Shown here: positions 57,131-64,000 of the stretch, in pieces | Layout: each line of letters starts with the position of its first letter | How positions within the stretch are numbered: the stretch's first letter is position 1 | NCBI GenBank assembly: GCA_001604135.1 | Contig: LVAT01000013.1 | Span: 186,001 to 250,000, forward strand | Reading direction: 5' to 3' | From: Clostridiales bacterium Firm_14 | GTDB lineage: Bacteria > Bacillota > Clostridia > Saccharofermentanales > Saccharofermentanaceae | DNA length: 64,000 nucleotides | Program-made: the position numbers and the translations under genes | The notes under the pieces: generated by a model | Databases searched by the model: none | Told to the model about the DNA's origin: nothing | Seen by the model: only the letters and a program-made list of their open reading frames with translations

Positions 57131-58296
57131 AATGCGGGATTAATGATGTCCTTGATGATGAACTCTGCTGTCGCATCGATGTTATCGTAAGGAACGATCT
57201 TAGGAAGCGTTACGCCGAAGGCTTTCTCGGACTTCTTTATAAGATCGTCTGTATAGATCAGGCACCCGTTCTTAATGTCTTCAACGCCGTCTAAAGCAAG
57301 AGACTGACGGTTCTTGGTTATCATGTCATCAAGCGCAAATACGCTCTCATCAATATATGCTGTAGGCTCTTCGGAGGTTCCGTCCACGATTACCGGGAAG
57401 CCGCCGATATTGCCGAATACGCCCGGTGAGAAGAACTTCATCTTTGTATTTCTGCGCAAAGCAGTCAAAATGCAGTTGATGATGTCGAAATTAGAAGAAG
57501 CGTTCATCATGTTGCGCTTGGAATCCGTAGGCATCGTTATTACGCACTTCTTAAGGATGTCATCCTGATCGAGCTTGATTTCCTCGCCCTTGTAAGATGC
57601 CTTAAGAAGCTGCTCCAGACCTTCATTCTGGCCTTCCTTGCTGATAACGACGTCGTGGAAATGCGCTGTGGCGATATCAACGTCGATGTTCCAGAAATCA
57701 GCTACGCCTATCTCATTTGCGATCGCGAACTTAAGGCGCGGCAGCAGGTGATTTAAGTTGCCTGAGCCGAAATCAGGATAAGCAACGCCGCTGGATTTGA
57801 GCCACGGGATAGTGCCGTCTGAATAGGAAGTATTGATAACAATGCCCTTCCCTTCAGCCTTCGTATATCCGAGCATGATGTTCCTGATGTATTTGATCGC
57901 AAGAGGCGTCCAGATGCCGTAAGCGCGGATATTCTTCCATGAGATCGATCCGTACTTAAGGCCGGGATAAACTCTGCTGGAATTTACTATGAAGTCAGGC
58001 TGATACTTAGAAATGAGTGCAGCGATTGAATCAACGTCATCGAGATTGCAGGTGCCGTCGACAATGACATTTGACTTGTTCTGGCGTCTGATCAAGGCCG
58101 CAACGCGGGCGATATTGACGTCGCACTGGAGCTTGTCGGCATTTCTGCCTGCAACAATGATCTCCAGATTCTCGTCATTTGAAGAGAGAAGATAACTCAA
58201 AAGATAATTTCCGACACTACCAAGGCCAATTATCATGACCTTGATGCGTCCTTCCTGATCGTGCTTTCTGATAAGCTTTAACTTCTCTTCTAACAT
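57109..58296 (-). CDS. Rossmann-fold dehydrogenase-like protein (saccharopine-dehydrogenase-like)
   Basis: A 395-aa protein with a dinucleotide-binding GLGSVG at residues 24-29 in VMIIGLGSVGNYLLSYL, then IIVAGRNADKLQ (acidic/Arg region of a nucleotide pocket) and QPDFIVNSSRVYPG. Overall it resembles saccharopine dehydrogenase- or homoserine dehydrogenase-like oxidoreductases, but the substrate is unknown. It is the last gene of a four-gene operon with a nucleotidyltransferase, an NAD epimerase and a phosphoesterase, so an NAD(P)-dependent step in an activated-sugar or related pathway is likely. Gap of 17 bp to the previous gene; RBS AAGGAA. Confidence 0.75.
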   Translation of the reverse strand: MLEEKLKLIRKHDQEGRIKVMIIGLGSVGNYLLSYLLSSNDENLEIIVAGRNADKLQCDVNIARVAALIRRQNKSNVIVDGTCNLDDVDSIAALISKYQPDFIVNSSRVYPGLKYGSISWKNIRAYGIWTPLAIKYIRNIMLGYTKAEGKGIVINTSYSDGTIPWLKSSGVAYPDFGSGNLNHLLPRLKFAIANEIGVADFWNIDVDIATAHFHDVVISKEGQNEGLEQLLKASYKGEEIKLDQDDILKKCVITMPTDSKRNMMNASSNFDIINCILTALRRNTKMKFFSPGVFGNIGGFPVIVDGTSEEPTAYIDESVFALDDMITKNRQSLALDGVEDIKNGCLIYTDDLIKKSEKAFGVTLPKIVPYDNIDATAEFIIKDIINPALEKGLNK

Positions 58297-58313
58297 AACG
58301 GTTTTCCTTTCTA

Positions 58314-59072
58314 TTAGAGGCCTGCAGTAATAAAATCATTTACCGTATTGCAGTTGATCCACGTCTTCATTGTTACTATGTCTATCATCTCGCCGTTTTT
58401 GGCAAGATTCTGGAAATATTCATTTATCAGTACCAGATTAGTGCAAGTAAAACGCTCAGGATCGCTTTCTGTAACGAGCTTTGTAAGAAGCGGAATATCC
58501 GTGAACTTCCATATCTGTCCTGAGTTATAGATGGCCGTAAAAGGCTCATCGATCTTAAGCTGGCCGTGTGCTGTGTCGTAGATGTAATGCGGTACATTTT
58601 CGAGATCGTAGTAAAGCGCAACAGCCTTATTGGCTTTAATAGCTTCGCTGTTTATAGTGATCACGCTGTTCTTTGATTCGGCAACGCACGAAAAGCTCCC
58701 GTCATCCACAAACAGGTCGCCTTCAGCAAACAATACCTCAGTGATGTCCTTGCCGTAGATCTTAAGCGCTGCATCAAGGCCGAGATAAAGGCTCCAGCCG
58801 GAACCGTATTCTGCATACTGCTCATTATTTACGAGCATGACCTTCTCGCTTACTTCGGAAGGAAGAACGCTGTTGATATAATCTTCGAGTTCATTTATAA
58901 GAAAGCCGCCTACAACCACAAAAAGGTCGTAGGAAGCGGCCTGCGTCAGCATGTGATTAAGAAGAGTCTTAAGAGGGTCTTCTCTGTTGTAAATGCACTT
59001 AACGGTGGGCTTTCCGATGCTCTCGGAAAACCTTGTTGCCGAACCTGCTACTGTTGTAAGAAATTCTCTCAT
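58314..59072 (-). CDS. Nucleotidyltransferase (NTP-transferase fold, cytidylyl/sugar-1-P type)
   Basis: A 252-aa protein. The N-terminal AGSATRFSESIGKPTVKCIY matches the G-x-x-T-R-x-x-x-x-x-x-K-P signature of sugar and choline nucleotidyltransferases. EVLFAEGDLFVDDGSF contains the acidic metal-binding pair at the expected position. It would form an NDP-activated compound. A LicC-like (phosphocholine) or sugar-1-phosphate substrate is possible; it cannot be decided. Its ATG overlaps the epimerase stop by 4 bp (ATGA). Confidence 0.85.
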   Translation of the reverse strand: MREFLTTVAGSATRFSESIGKPTVKCIYNREDPLKTLLNHMLTQAASYDLFVVVGGFLINELEDYINSVLPSEVSEKVMLVNNEQYAEYGSGWSLYLGLDAALKIYGKDITEVLFAEGDLFVDDGSFSCVAESKNSVITINSEAIKANKAVALYYDLENVPHYIYDTAHGQLKIDEPFTAIYNSGQIWKFTDIPLLTKLVTESDPERFTCTNLVLINEYFQNLAKNGEMIDIVTMKTWINCNTVNDFITAGL

Positions 59073-60064
59073 CCGTTCTTCCTAAAATCGATTATCATGT
59101 CGATTCCTTCTTCTAATGTTATCTTAGGAGCCCAGCCTGTTCTTGTTCTGAGCTTCTCTGTGGAGAGCACGCGTCTTACAGGGTCTGATTCCCTGTAGCC
59201 TTCAAAAGTGATCTCAGGATTCTCGATTCCGAGCTTGCCTGCGATAAGAGCAACAAGATCAAGGATAGAGATCTCCTCTTCTGTTGCAACGTTGTAAACG
59301 CTTCCGTCCATTGCATCCGGGTGCTCAAGAAGGTGAAGAACGGCATCGCACGAGTCGATGTTATGAAGGAACGTTCTCTTGTTAACCTTGGAATTTTCGA
59401 GCAATACGACCTTGCCGTCATTGATAAGGCTGTTAACGATATGAGGCAGGATGTGCTTTGCAAAGCGCTCATTCTTGCTGTAGACGTTGGCAAATCTTAA
59501 GGATGCGCCACGGATCTTGCCTGTATCAACGGCATCCTTCATGAAGAACTCAGTAAGTAGCTTGCCTGTTGCATAAGATGTTCTCTGGCTGTGCTCTGCA
59601 TCAGACATGAGAAGATAATCGGATTCCTTAACTCCGCCCTCCTTGAAGGACTGCATGGAATATACTTCGGAGGTTGAGCAGTTGATATAAGCATCAGCGC
59701 CTACTGAGATAGCCTGCTCAAGGAATGCCTTCATTCCAAGAAGGTTCGTGTCGAATGTCGTATATACGTGATAGAAATATTCTGTATGAACAACGGCTGC
59801 GCAGTTGATGTAGAAGACCTTGTCGAAGTCCTTTTTCTTAGATACTACGAGATATTCGATCTCAGCCATCTGGGCCGCATTGTTGATGTCATACTGGAAG
59901 AAAGTAAATCTGTCGTCGTCGATAACGTCTGAGACTGTATCGATCGATGAACAGAAGAAGTTATCGAACCCGATGACACTTCCCTTGTTGCCGTTAAGGA
60001 TCTGTCTTACCAATTCATTACCGGTCATGCCGGTTACGCCGCTGATCACATAAAGATTATTCAT
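59069..60064 (-). CDS. NAD-dependent epimerase/dehydratase
   Basis: A 331-aa extended SDR. It opens VISGVTGMTGNELVRQIL, with the catalytic Ser region NCSTSEVYSM, YxxxK as SYATGK, and RFANVYSKNERFAKH typical of nucleotide-sugar epimerases or dehydratases. The end RRVLSTEKLRTRTGWAPKITLEEGI is also standard for such enzymes. I chose the ATG at 60064, spaced 10 bp from GGAG, over the GTG at 60073, which has almost no spacing. It overlaps the nucleotidyltransferase gene. Confidence 0.9.
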   Translation of the reverse strand: MNNLYVISGVTGMTGNELVRQILNGNKGSVIGFDNFFCSSIDTVSDVIDDDRFTFFQYDINNAAQMAEIEYLVVSKKKDFDKVFYINCAAVVHTEYFYHVYTTFDTNLLGMKAFLEQAISVGADAYINCSTSEVYSMQSFKEGGVKESDYLLMSDAEHSQRTSYATGKLLTEFFMKDAVDTGKIRGASLRFANVYSKNERFAKHILPHIVNSLINDGKVVLLENSKVNKRTFLHNIDSCDAVLHLLEHPDAMDGSVYNVATEEEISILDLVALIAGKLGIENPEITFEGYRESDPVRRVLSTEKLRTRTGWAPKITLEEGIDMIIDFRKNG

Positions 60065-60069
60065 ATTGA

Positions 60070-60813
60070 TCACACTCCGTTTGTTAATCTCTCGCTATAA
60101 AAAGGATCTACCTGATCGTTATACAGGCTCTGCTCAAATTTTACATCATAAGGCACCGAAATGAGACTTACTCCCTTCTCTGTATCAAGGATAGCATACT
60201 GAGCCTTGGGATTATGGTTTCTGGGCTGCCCTACACTGCCAGGATTGATGAACACGACCTTTTTCTTATTGCGCATCGAAGGATTATCGCACTTATAGAA
60301 CTTGTCGAAAACATGTGTATAGTGGCTGTGTCCGGATAAGACATAATCGTATACTTCATAGCCCTCCCAGGCCCCGTCAGAGCCGTTTGCGGAGTCGACA
60401 TGGATAGATTTCCAATAAGGGTCTAAAAGGCTTCCGTGGACAGCCAGGAACTTCTTCCCTTCAAGCTCAAATTCGGCCTTGCCTGACTTGCCGTCCATTG
60501 CGTTAAGGAAAGCTATAGATTCATCTGTGAGCTGGGATTTGGTGTATTTTGCGGACAAAATGCCACGCTCAGTTGAGAAATGCGCATAATCGTCTTCCAT
60601 AATGGACTGCTCGTGGTTGCCCCAGATATTGCAGATTACGGGAATATCCAGCCTCTTAATGATCGAAATGACTTCATTTGAGCGCATTCCGTAGTTAATA
60701 AGATCGCCCAAAAGCGCAATATAATCAGGCGTACCATTCGCCCTGATATTATTTAAGACGCTCTCCAAAGCGGATACATTTCCATGTATATCCGATAGAA
60801 TTGCAATTCTCAT
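60070..60813 (-). CDS. YfcE/MJ0936-type metallophosphoesterase
   Basis: A 247-aa calcineurin-like phosphoesterase. All metal motifs are present: LSDIHGN (D-x-H), LLGDLINYG (GD-x), IWGNHEQ (GNH), VHGS and SGHSHYTH (GHxH). It is the first gene of the operon; a promoter should lie upstream of 60813, in AT-rich sequence, but no clean box is visible. The substrate might be a phosphomonoester or diester made or used by the pathway. The adjacent stop/start spacing is 6 bp to the ATG of the epimerase. Confidence 0.93.
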   Translation of the reverse strand: MRIAILSDIHGNVSALESVLNNIRANGTPDYIALLGDLINYGMRSNEVISIIKRLDIPVICNIWGNHEQSIMEDDYAHFSTERGILSAKYTKSQLTDESIAFLNAMDGKSGKAEFELEGKKFLAVHGSLLDPYWKSIHVDSANGSDGAWEGYEVYDYVLSGHSHYTHVFDKFYKCDNPSMRNKKKVVFINPGSVGQPRNHNPKAQYAILDTEKGVSLISVPYDVKFEQSLYNDQVDPFYSERLTNGV

Positions 60814-60909
60814 AAAACCAAATACACCACCATTTCTAATTGATTAATAATAATATAAAAAGGCGAAATCTCAAAATGGCAGGTGTGGCAATATAAAGTT
60901 TCTGTAATC

Positions 60910-60938
60910 AAAAATAAGAGGTGCCTTTCAGCACCTCT
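60910..60938 (-). terminator. Terminator after the tandem lipoprotein genes
   Basis: On the minus strand AGAGGTGC and GCACCTCT form a perfect 8-bp stem with a 6-nt loop, followed by TATTTTT. It lies 6 bp after the 60944 stop. Confidence 0.85.
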
Positions 60939-60943
60939 ATTCA

Positions 60944-61594
60944 TTAACTTCCGTGCTGAAAGTTAAGGCATGCTCTCTCAAATTCGACGTTATTGTATGC
61001 CGGACTGTCTTTTAACAATTTCTGATAATCATCCTCTTCGGCGGCAGGTATGCATAAGACATACTGACCTCTGACATAAAGAACCATACAGTCAATATAT
61101 GTTTCTGCATCCGTAAGGAATGAGATCTTGCTGCCTGTTTCGAGGTGTTTGTAATGATAGATATCCATATCAAGTTCAATGATATAGACATTGTATTTGT
61201 ACCAAGGTTCTTCCTTTTCATCAGAAGGAGCTTCGGAATAATCGTAATTGATCCTGAAATAGTCTTTGATACCTGAGAGTGCATTCTTAGACGCAAGTTC
61301 AGGATCCATCTGGGTTTTAAGGAGCTTGTGTCCGTCGTGCTTAGGATCAAATTCCGTTGTATAGAATTTATTTGTAATCTCGTCCAAGGTTTGTTTGATC
61401 ATCCCATCGTACTTAAGTTCCACAGTTGTTTCGACCGGTTCTGTGGTTTCTTCAGTAGCTTCAGTAGTTTCTTCTGTAGTTTCTGTAACTGTTGTCTCTT
61501 CTGAAGTTGTTGTTACGCTTGTCTCAGTTGTATTGCAAGCAGCAAAACCAAATAAAACTGTGCATGCTAATACTGTTGATATAACCTTTTTCAT
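60944..61594 (-). CDS. Thr/Glu-rich lipoprotein, paralogue 1
   Basis: A 216-aa lipoprotein with lipobox FAAC (Cys near residue 20). A Thr/Glu/Val-rich linker (TTEETTEATEETTEP) follows, then a ~140-residue domain including YIIELDMDIYHYKHLETGSKISFL and VRGQYVLCIPAAEEDDYQ. The domain shares its order and key stretches with the upstream neighbour (YVLCIHASDYIKDD). Probably a surface-exposed binding protein; no enzyme motif seen. Start ATG 61594; it is 22 bp from the paralogue. Confidence 0.82.
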   Translation of the reverse strand: MKKVISTVLACTVLFGFAACNTTETSVTTTSEETTVTETTEETTEATEETTEPVETTVELKYDGMIKQTLDEITNKFYTTEFDPKHDGHKLLKTQMDPELASKNALSGIKDYFRINYDYSEAPSDEKEEPWYKYNVYIIELDMDIYHYKHLETGSKISFLTDAETYIDCMVLYVRGQYVLCIPAAEEDDYQKLLKDSPAYNNVEFERACLNFQHGS

Positions 61595-61616
61595 TATTAA
61601 TTACCCCTCAGATTTA

Positions 61617-62294
61617 TTATGTCATTCCAATAAAGGCTTCATATCCCTTTTGAGCATTACCTAATGTAAACTCAGGCATAGTCTCCTCAATGGTCTTATC
61701 ATCTTTTATATAATCACTCGCATGAATGCATAATACATATTGCTTATTAATGGCTGTTACTACAGCAGCATTAGTAGAGTATCCATCGAAGAATGTTATC
61801 ATGCCGCCAGTCTTTAGATTCTTATACATATCTGAAGTCGTATCGACTTCGAAAATGTAAATTTCAACTTTCAATTCTCTGATGGTTGTATTTCCGTCTG
61901 TTTGGATATCATATCGATCTATATAAGCATAATTATTGATTCCCTTTGCCTGGTTCTTCTCAGCAGTAGAAGAATCCATATACTTCAGGTTCAGATAGTT
62001 TTTATAATCACTGCCAAGACCTGTTACCGTTATAGCGACAACCTCATCAAGATTTAGAAGGAGATCGCCTTCGTTCTTAGCGAATGTAGGAACAGTCGTT
62101 GTCTCTACAACATATTCTGTAGATGCTGTTTCTGATTCGCTTGTTGTAGTTGTTTCAGTCTCTTCAATCTCATTTTCAGACTTAATATCATCTGATTTTT
62201 CCCTGTCGCCTTTTCTTTTGTTATCGCTGAGATCACATGAAGCAAAGCATACTAACATCGCGCAGGCTAATAAGCCACTTACTAATTTTTTCAT
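61617..62294 (-). CDS. Thr/Glu-rich lipoprotein, paralogue 2
   Basis: A 225-aa lipoprotein with lipobox FASC (Cys near residue 20), a Thr/Ser/Glu linker (EETETTTTSESETAST) and a domain related to the downstream neighbour (TSDMYKNLKTGGMITFF, NKQYVLCIHASD). The ATG at 62294 follows GGGGGAAG; the track start at 62309 is five codons upstream. A terminator-like hairpin lies directly upstream. Function unknown; gene duplication is evident. Confidence 0.82.
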   Translation of the reverse strand: MKKLVSGLLACAMLVCFASCDLSDNKRKGDREKSDDIKSENEIEETETTTTSESETASTEYVVETTTVPTFAKNEGDLLLNLDEVVAITVTGLGSDYKNYLNLKYMDSSTAEKNQAKGINNYAYIDRYDIQTDGNTTIRELKVEIYIFEVDTTSDMYKNLKTGGMITFFDGYSTNAAVVTAINKQYVLCIHASDYIKDDKTIEETMPEFTLGNAQKGYEAFIGMT

Positions 62295-62308
62295 TTCTAC
62301 TTCCCCCA

Positions 62309-62340
62309 AAAAATCAAATAGCGGACACTCAGTCCGCTAT
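62309..62340 (-). terminator. Terminator-like hairpin in the leader of the lipoprotein gene
   Basis: On the minus strand ATAGCGGAC and GTCCGCTAT form a perfect 9-bp stem around TGAGT and are followed by TTGATTTTTT, which ends just before the lipoprotein RBS. It is either the terminator of tnpB-directed transcription or an attenuator for the lipoprotein pair. Confidence 0.75.
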
Positions 62341-62553
62341 CATTTTACATTATCAAGTATGTCAAGAATATGTTAAAAATGTAAGATTCCTGATTGTGAC
62401 TAAAATGTCACTTTGAGCTGAATATAAAGGCTTATGAAGCTGAATCGACTTGGCTATTTACCAGCTTGTGACTGATATTTTTAAATCTCCGAAATGAATA
62501 GTATCATATCGGCTCTTTAATGGCACTAGCCTGATGCCTCTACCTGATCTAAT

Positions 62554-63882
62554 TCAGGCTGCTTTTATCTTGATTATCTGTTCTCCTGTCTTGATGGGAA
62601 TTGCTCTTGTGTCGCCCAGTTTCATCATCTGATATGCCGCATTTATATCTGCATTTATCAATATCCCGGTGTTGCTTTTGAATAATCCGCGTTCTATCCT
62701 GCGCGTTTTGTCATAGTAAGTTCTGGTTGGTTCTTCTCCATCAAGATAACTTGTTCCGCTCGTGTAGCTTTCACTTACAGTCTTTACCTCAATACCTTCA
62801 AGTCTTGCTTTGTACACAATCATGTCAGTAAGGGTCTTATATGGTATGGATACAAAGTTCTGGTTTGTTATGTTTCCCATGTGTACTTCCTGTTTCCATC
62901 CGTGATTGGATCCAATCACTATGAGTCCGACTCCTGACGAGACAGCCATGTCTACGATCTTCCTGCTTGCTTTGTGCATGTAGTCTTTTATCTTGCGATT
63001 CCTTTTTGCCGTAAGTTTATTCATTCTTTTGGTACTGTTCTTTCCGTTATATATCTTCGCCTCCTTTTGCATATGCGCTTTTGCCTTGTTGTAGTATTGG
63101 TTTATCGATTTCAGCGGTTTCCCATTGATTATCACGGGCCTGTCTTCAGAATCCCATGCGGCTGCTATAAGATTGTTTACTCCCAAGTCTATCCCCATGA
63201 CCTTTGTCCCACATATCTGCTTTTCTTCTTTCTCATACATCAGACTGATAAGTATGGAGTTCTTAAAAATCTTTATGCGTATCTGCCTTACGTTTCCGTG
63301 TCTTGCACGGATGTGTATGCCGCTAAGAAACTTGGGCATAGTAACATTACCAGCCTCATCCACTTTGAAGTTCTGACTGGTGATCACAAGAGAACTTCTT
63401 CCTGTCTTCGGGTCGAGATATCCCGGTACATGCGGATGTTCCTTAAACTTCTTCTGATCTTTCCCATATTCTGCTGTCGCCCTGTAGAAAGACTTCCACT
63501 CTCTGCACTTCTCCTGTATGCATATCTGGCTGCATGTCGCATACGGAACGTCTTTATATACTTCCGTTCCTTTCAGATACCAGCTGAGGAAATATGCATC
63601 GGCTATGTATCCGTTATTAGCATTGATATAACGTAGCCGCTTACTTTCAGAACGGCCGGCATTGTATTCCTCGAGCGCTTTGTTTATTTCTTGGATTAAT
63701 TCTTTTTCCCAATCCTCAAGTGCTTTTCCGTTCACGATCTTCTTATGGATGCGGTAGCACTGTTTTATCAGGTAGTTGACGCTGTTGGAAAGATTCTTCA
63801 CTTTATAGCAGTAACTGTCTATCTCGTGAAGAAGCTTCTTATTGTTATGTTTCTTTATTCTGTGTTCTTCCGAGAGTATCAT
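62554..63882 (-). CDS. TnpB-family (IS605 OrfB) protein, atypical active site
   Basis: A 442-aa TnpB-like protein, normally an RNA-guided nuclease of IS200/IS605 elements. The first RuvC motif is VMGIDLGVNNLIA (Asp 232) and the last is LINADINAAYQM (Asp 412). The RuvC-II position reads IVIGSNHGW (Gly 324), not the usual Glu; another Glu occurs in SESYTSGTS (371). The zinc-finger cysteines are missing: TSGTSYLDGEE and FKSNTGI replace the CxxC pairs. The variant with IVIGxN and YTS-x-x-SFLD is one I have seen in Firmicutes and cyanobacteria, but activity is not assured. No tnpA is seen. ATG 63882 follows AGAGG. Confidence 0.85.
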   Translation of the reverse strand: MILSEEHRIKKHNNKKLLHEIDSYCYKVKNLSNSVNYLIKQCYRIHKKIVNGKALEDWEKELIQEINKALEEYNAGRSESKRLRYINANNGYIADAYFLSWYLKGTEVYKDVPYATCSQICIQEKCREWKSFYRATAEYGKDQKKFKEHPHVPGYLDPKTGRSSLVITSQNFKVDEAGNVTMPKFLSGIHIRARHGNVRQIRIKIFKNSILISLMYEKEEKQICGTKVMGIDLGVNNLIAAAWDSEDRPVIINGKPLKSINQYYNKAKAHMQKEAKIYNGKNSTKRMNKLTAKRNRKIKDYMHKASRKIVDMAVSSGVGLIVIGSNHGWKQEVHMGNITNQNFVSIPYKTLTDMIVYKARLEGIEVKTVSESYTSGTSYLDGEEPTRTYYDKTRRIERGLFKSNTGILINADINAAYQMMKLGDTRAIPIKTGEQIIKIKAA

Positions 63883-64000
63883 GTTACATACCTCTTATCT
63901 CTATGTGACAAATGAAAGGTGCGGTCTTGCCGATATATTGCTGTTATGTACTGTTATTTCCTTCAAAGAATCGAGTTTTTATGACGCCAGTAAAATACAG

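Noticed and set aside
62974-63636. 220-aa plus-strand ORF opposite tnpB
   Set aside because: Shadow of the TnpB gene; no RBS or domain.

Overview
The window comes from a chromosome of a Gram-positive anaerobe of the class Clostridia, most likely an Oscillospiraceae- or Saccharofermentans-like gut or rumen bacterium. This is inferred from gene content: a CIRCE-controlled groES-groEL, a LytR-CpsA-Psr wall protein, a VanZ-family protein, several lipobox lipoproteins, a long single-chain PurL, a stand-alone TrpB2-type protein, the ACT/UPF0210 pair, and a GH3 enzyme with the permuted domain order known from Ruminococcus and Butyrivibrio. Most of the window is ordinary chromosomal backbone with dense, translationally coupled operons. 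No tRNA, rRNA, tmRNA or CRISPR array was seen.

Layout. 1-1233: a 5'-truncated PP2C phosphatase gene overlapping a gene for a degenerate PP2C-like protein. 1217-5808 (minus): queA-tgt (queuosine in tRNA) followed by a permuted GH3 beta-glucosidase. 5963-9522: an SDR protein, TrpB2 with a strong terminator, and a Pro/Gln-rich membrane protein. 9519-11887 (minus): a two-component system. 12057-16373: galE, an LCP protein and groES-groEL. 16374-16728: gene-free stretch with hairpins and a repeated motif. 16729-18070: membrane protein plus acyl-ACP thioesterase. 18169-27662: a nine-gene run with a GldA/F/G-like ABC system, DUF4340 and propeller-type membrane proteins, a CYTH protein and two flavoproteins. 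27733-31473: ACT protein, UPF0210, membrane protein, GH13 amylase. 31557-35616: three lipoproteins including an orphan sugar-binding protein. 35690-38886 (minus): argH, a GNAT acetyltransferase and argG, with an ArgR-like operator.

39131-53251 is a housekeeping series on the plus strand: class IV aminotransferase, htpG, purL, rsmA, a ZapA-like gene, a U32 peptidase-family gene, dut, a catalytically degenerate alpha/beta hydrolase, tsaD, smpB and a VanZ-like gene. 53252-53782 is gene-free and rich in inverted repeats. A flippase follows (minus), then a 563-bp divergent intergenic region holding an unusual run of back-to-back perfect hairpins (55312-55472).

55759-64000: a lipoprotein; a tightly overlapping four-gene minus-strand operon (phosphoesterase, NAD epimerase, nucleotidyltransferase, Rossmann dehydrogenase) that reads like an unassigned nucleotide-activated metabolite pathway; two tandem paralogous lipoproteins; and a TnpB-family protein lacking zinc-finger cysteines and the usual RuvC-II glutamate.

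The best candidates for something undescribed are the hairpin cluster at 55312-55472, the four-copy 13-bp element at 53371-53521, the 57109-60813 operon, the degenerate PP2C and degenerate hydrolase, and the atypical TnpB. All functions are from reading the sequence; no database search was run.
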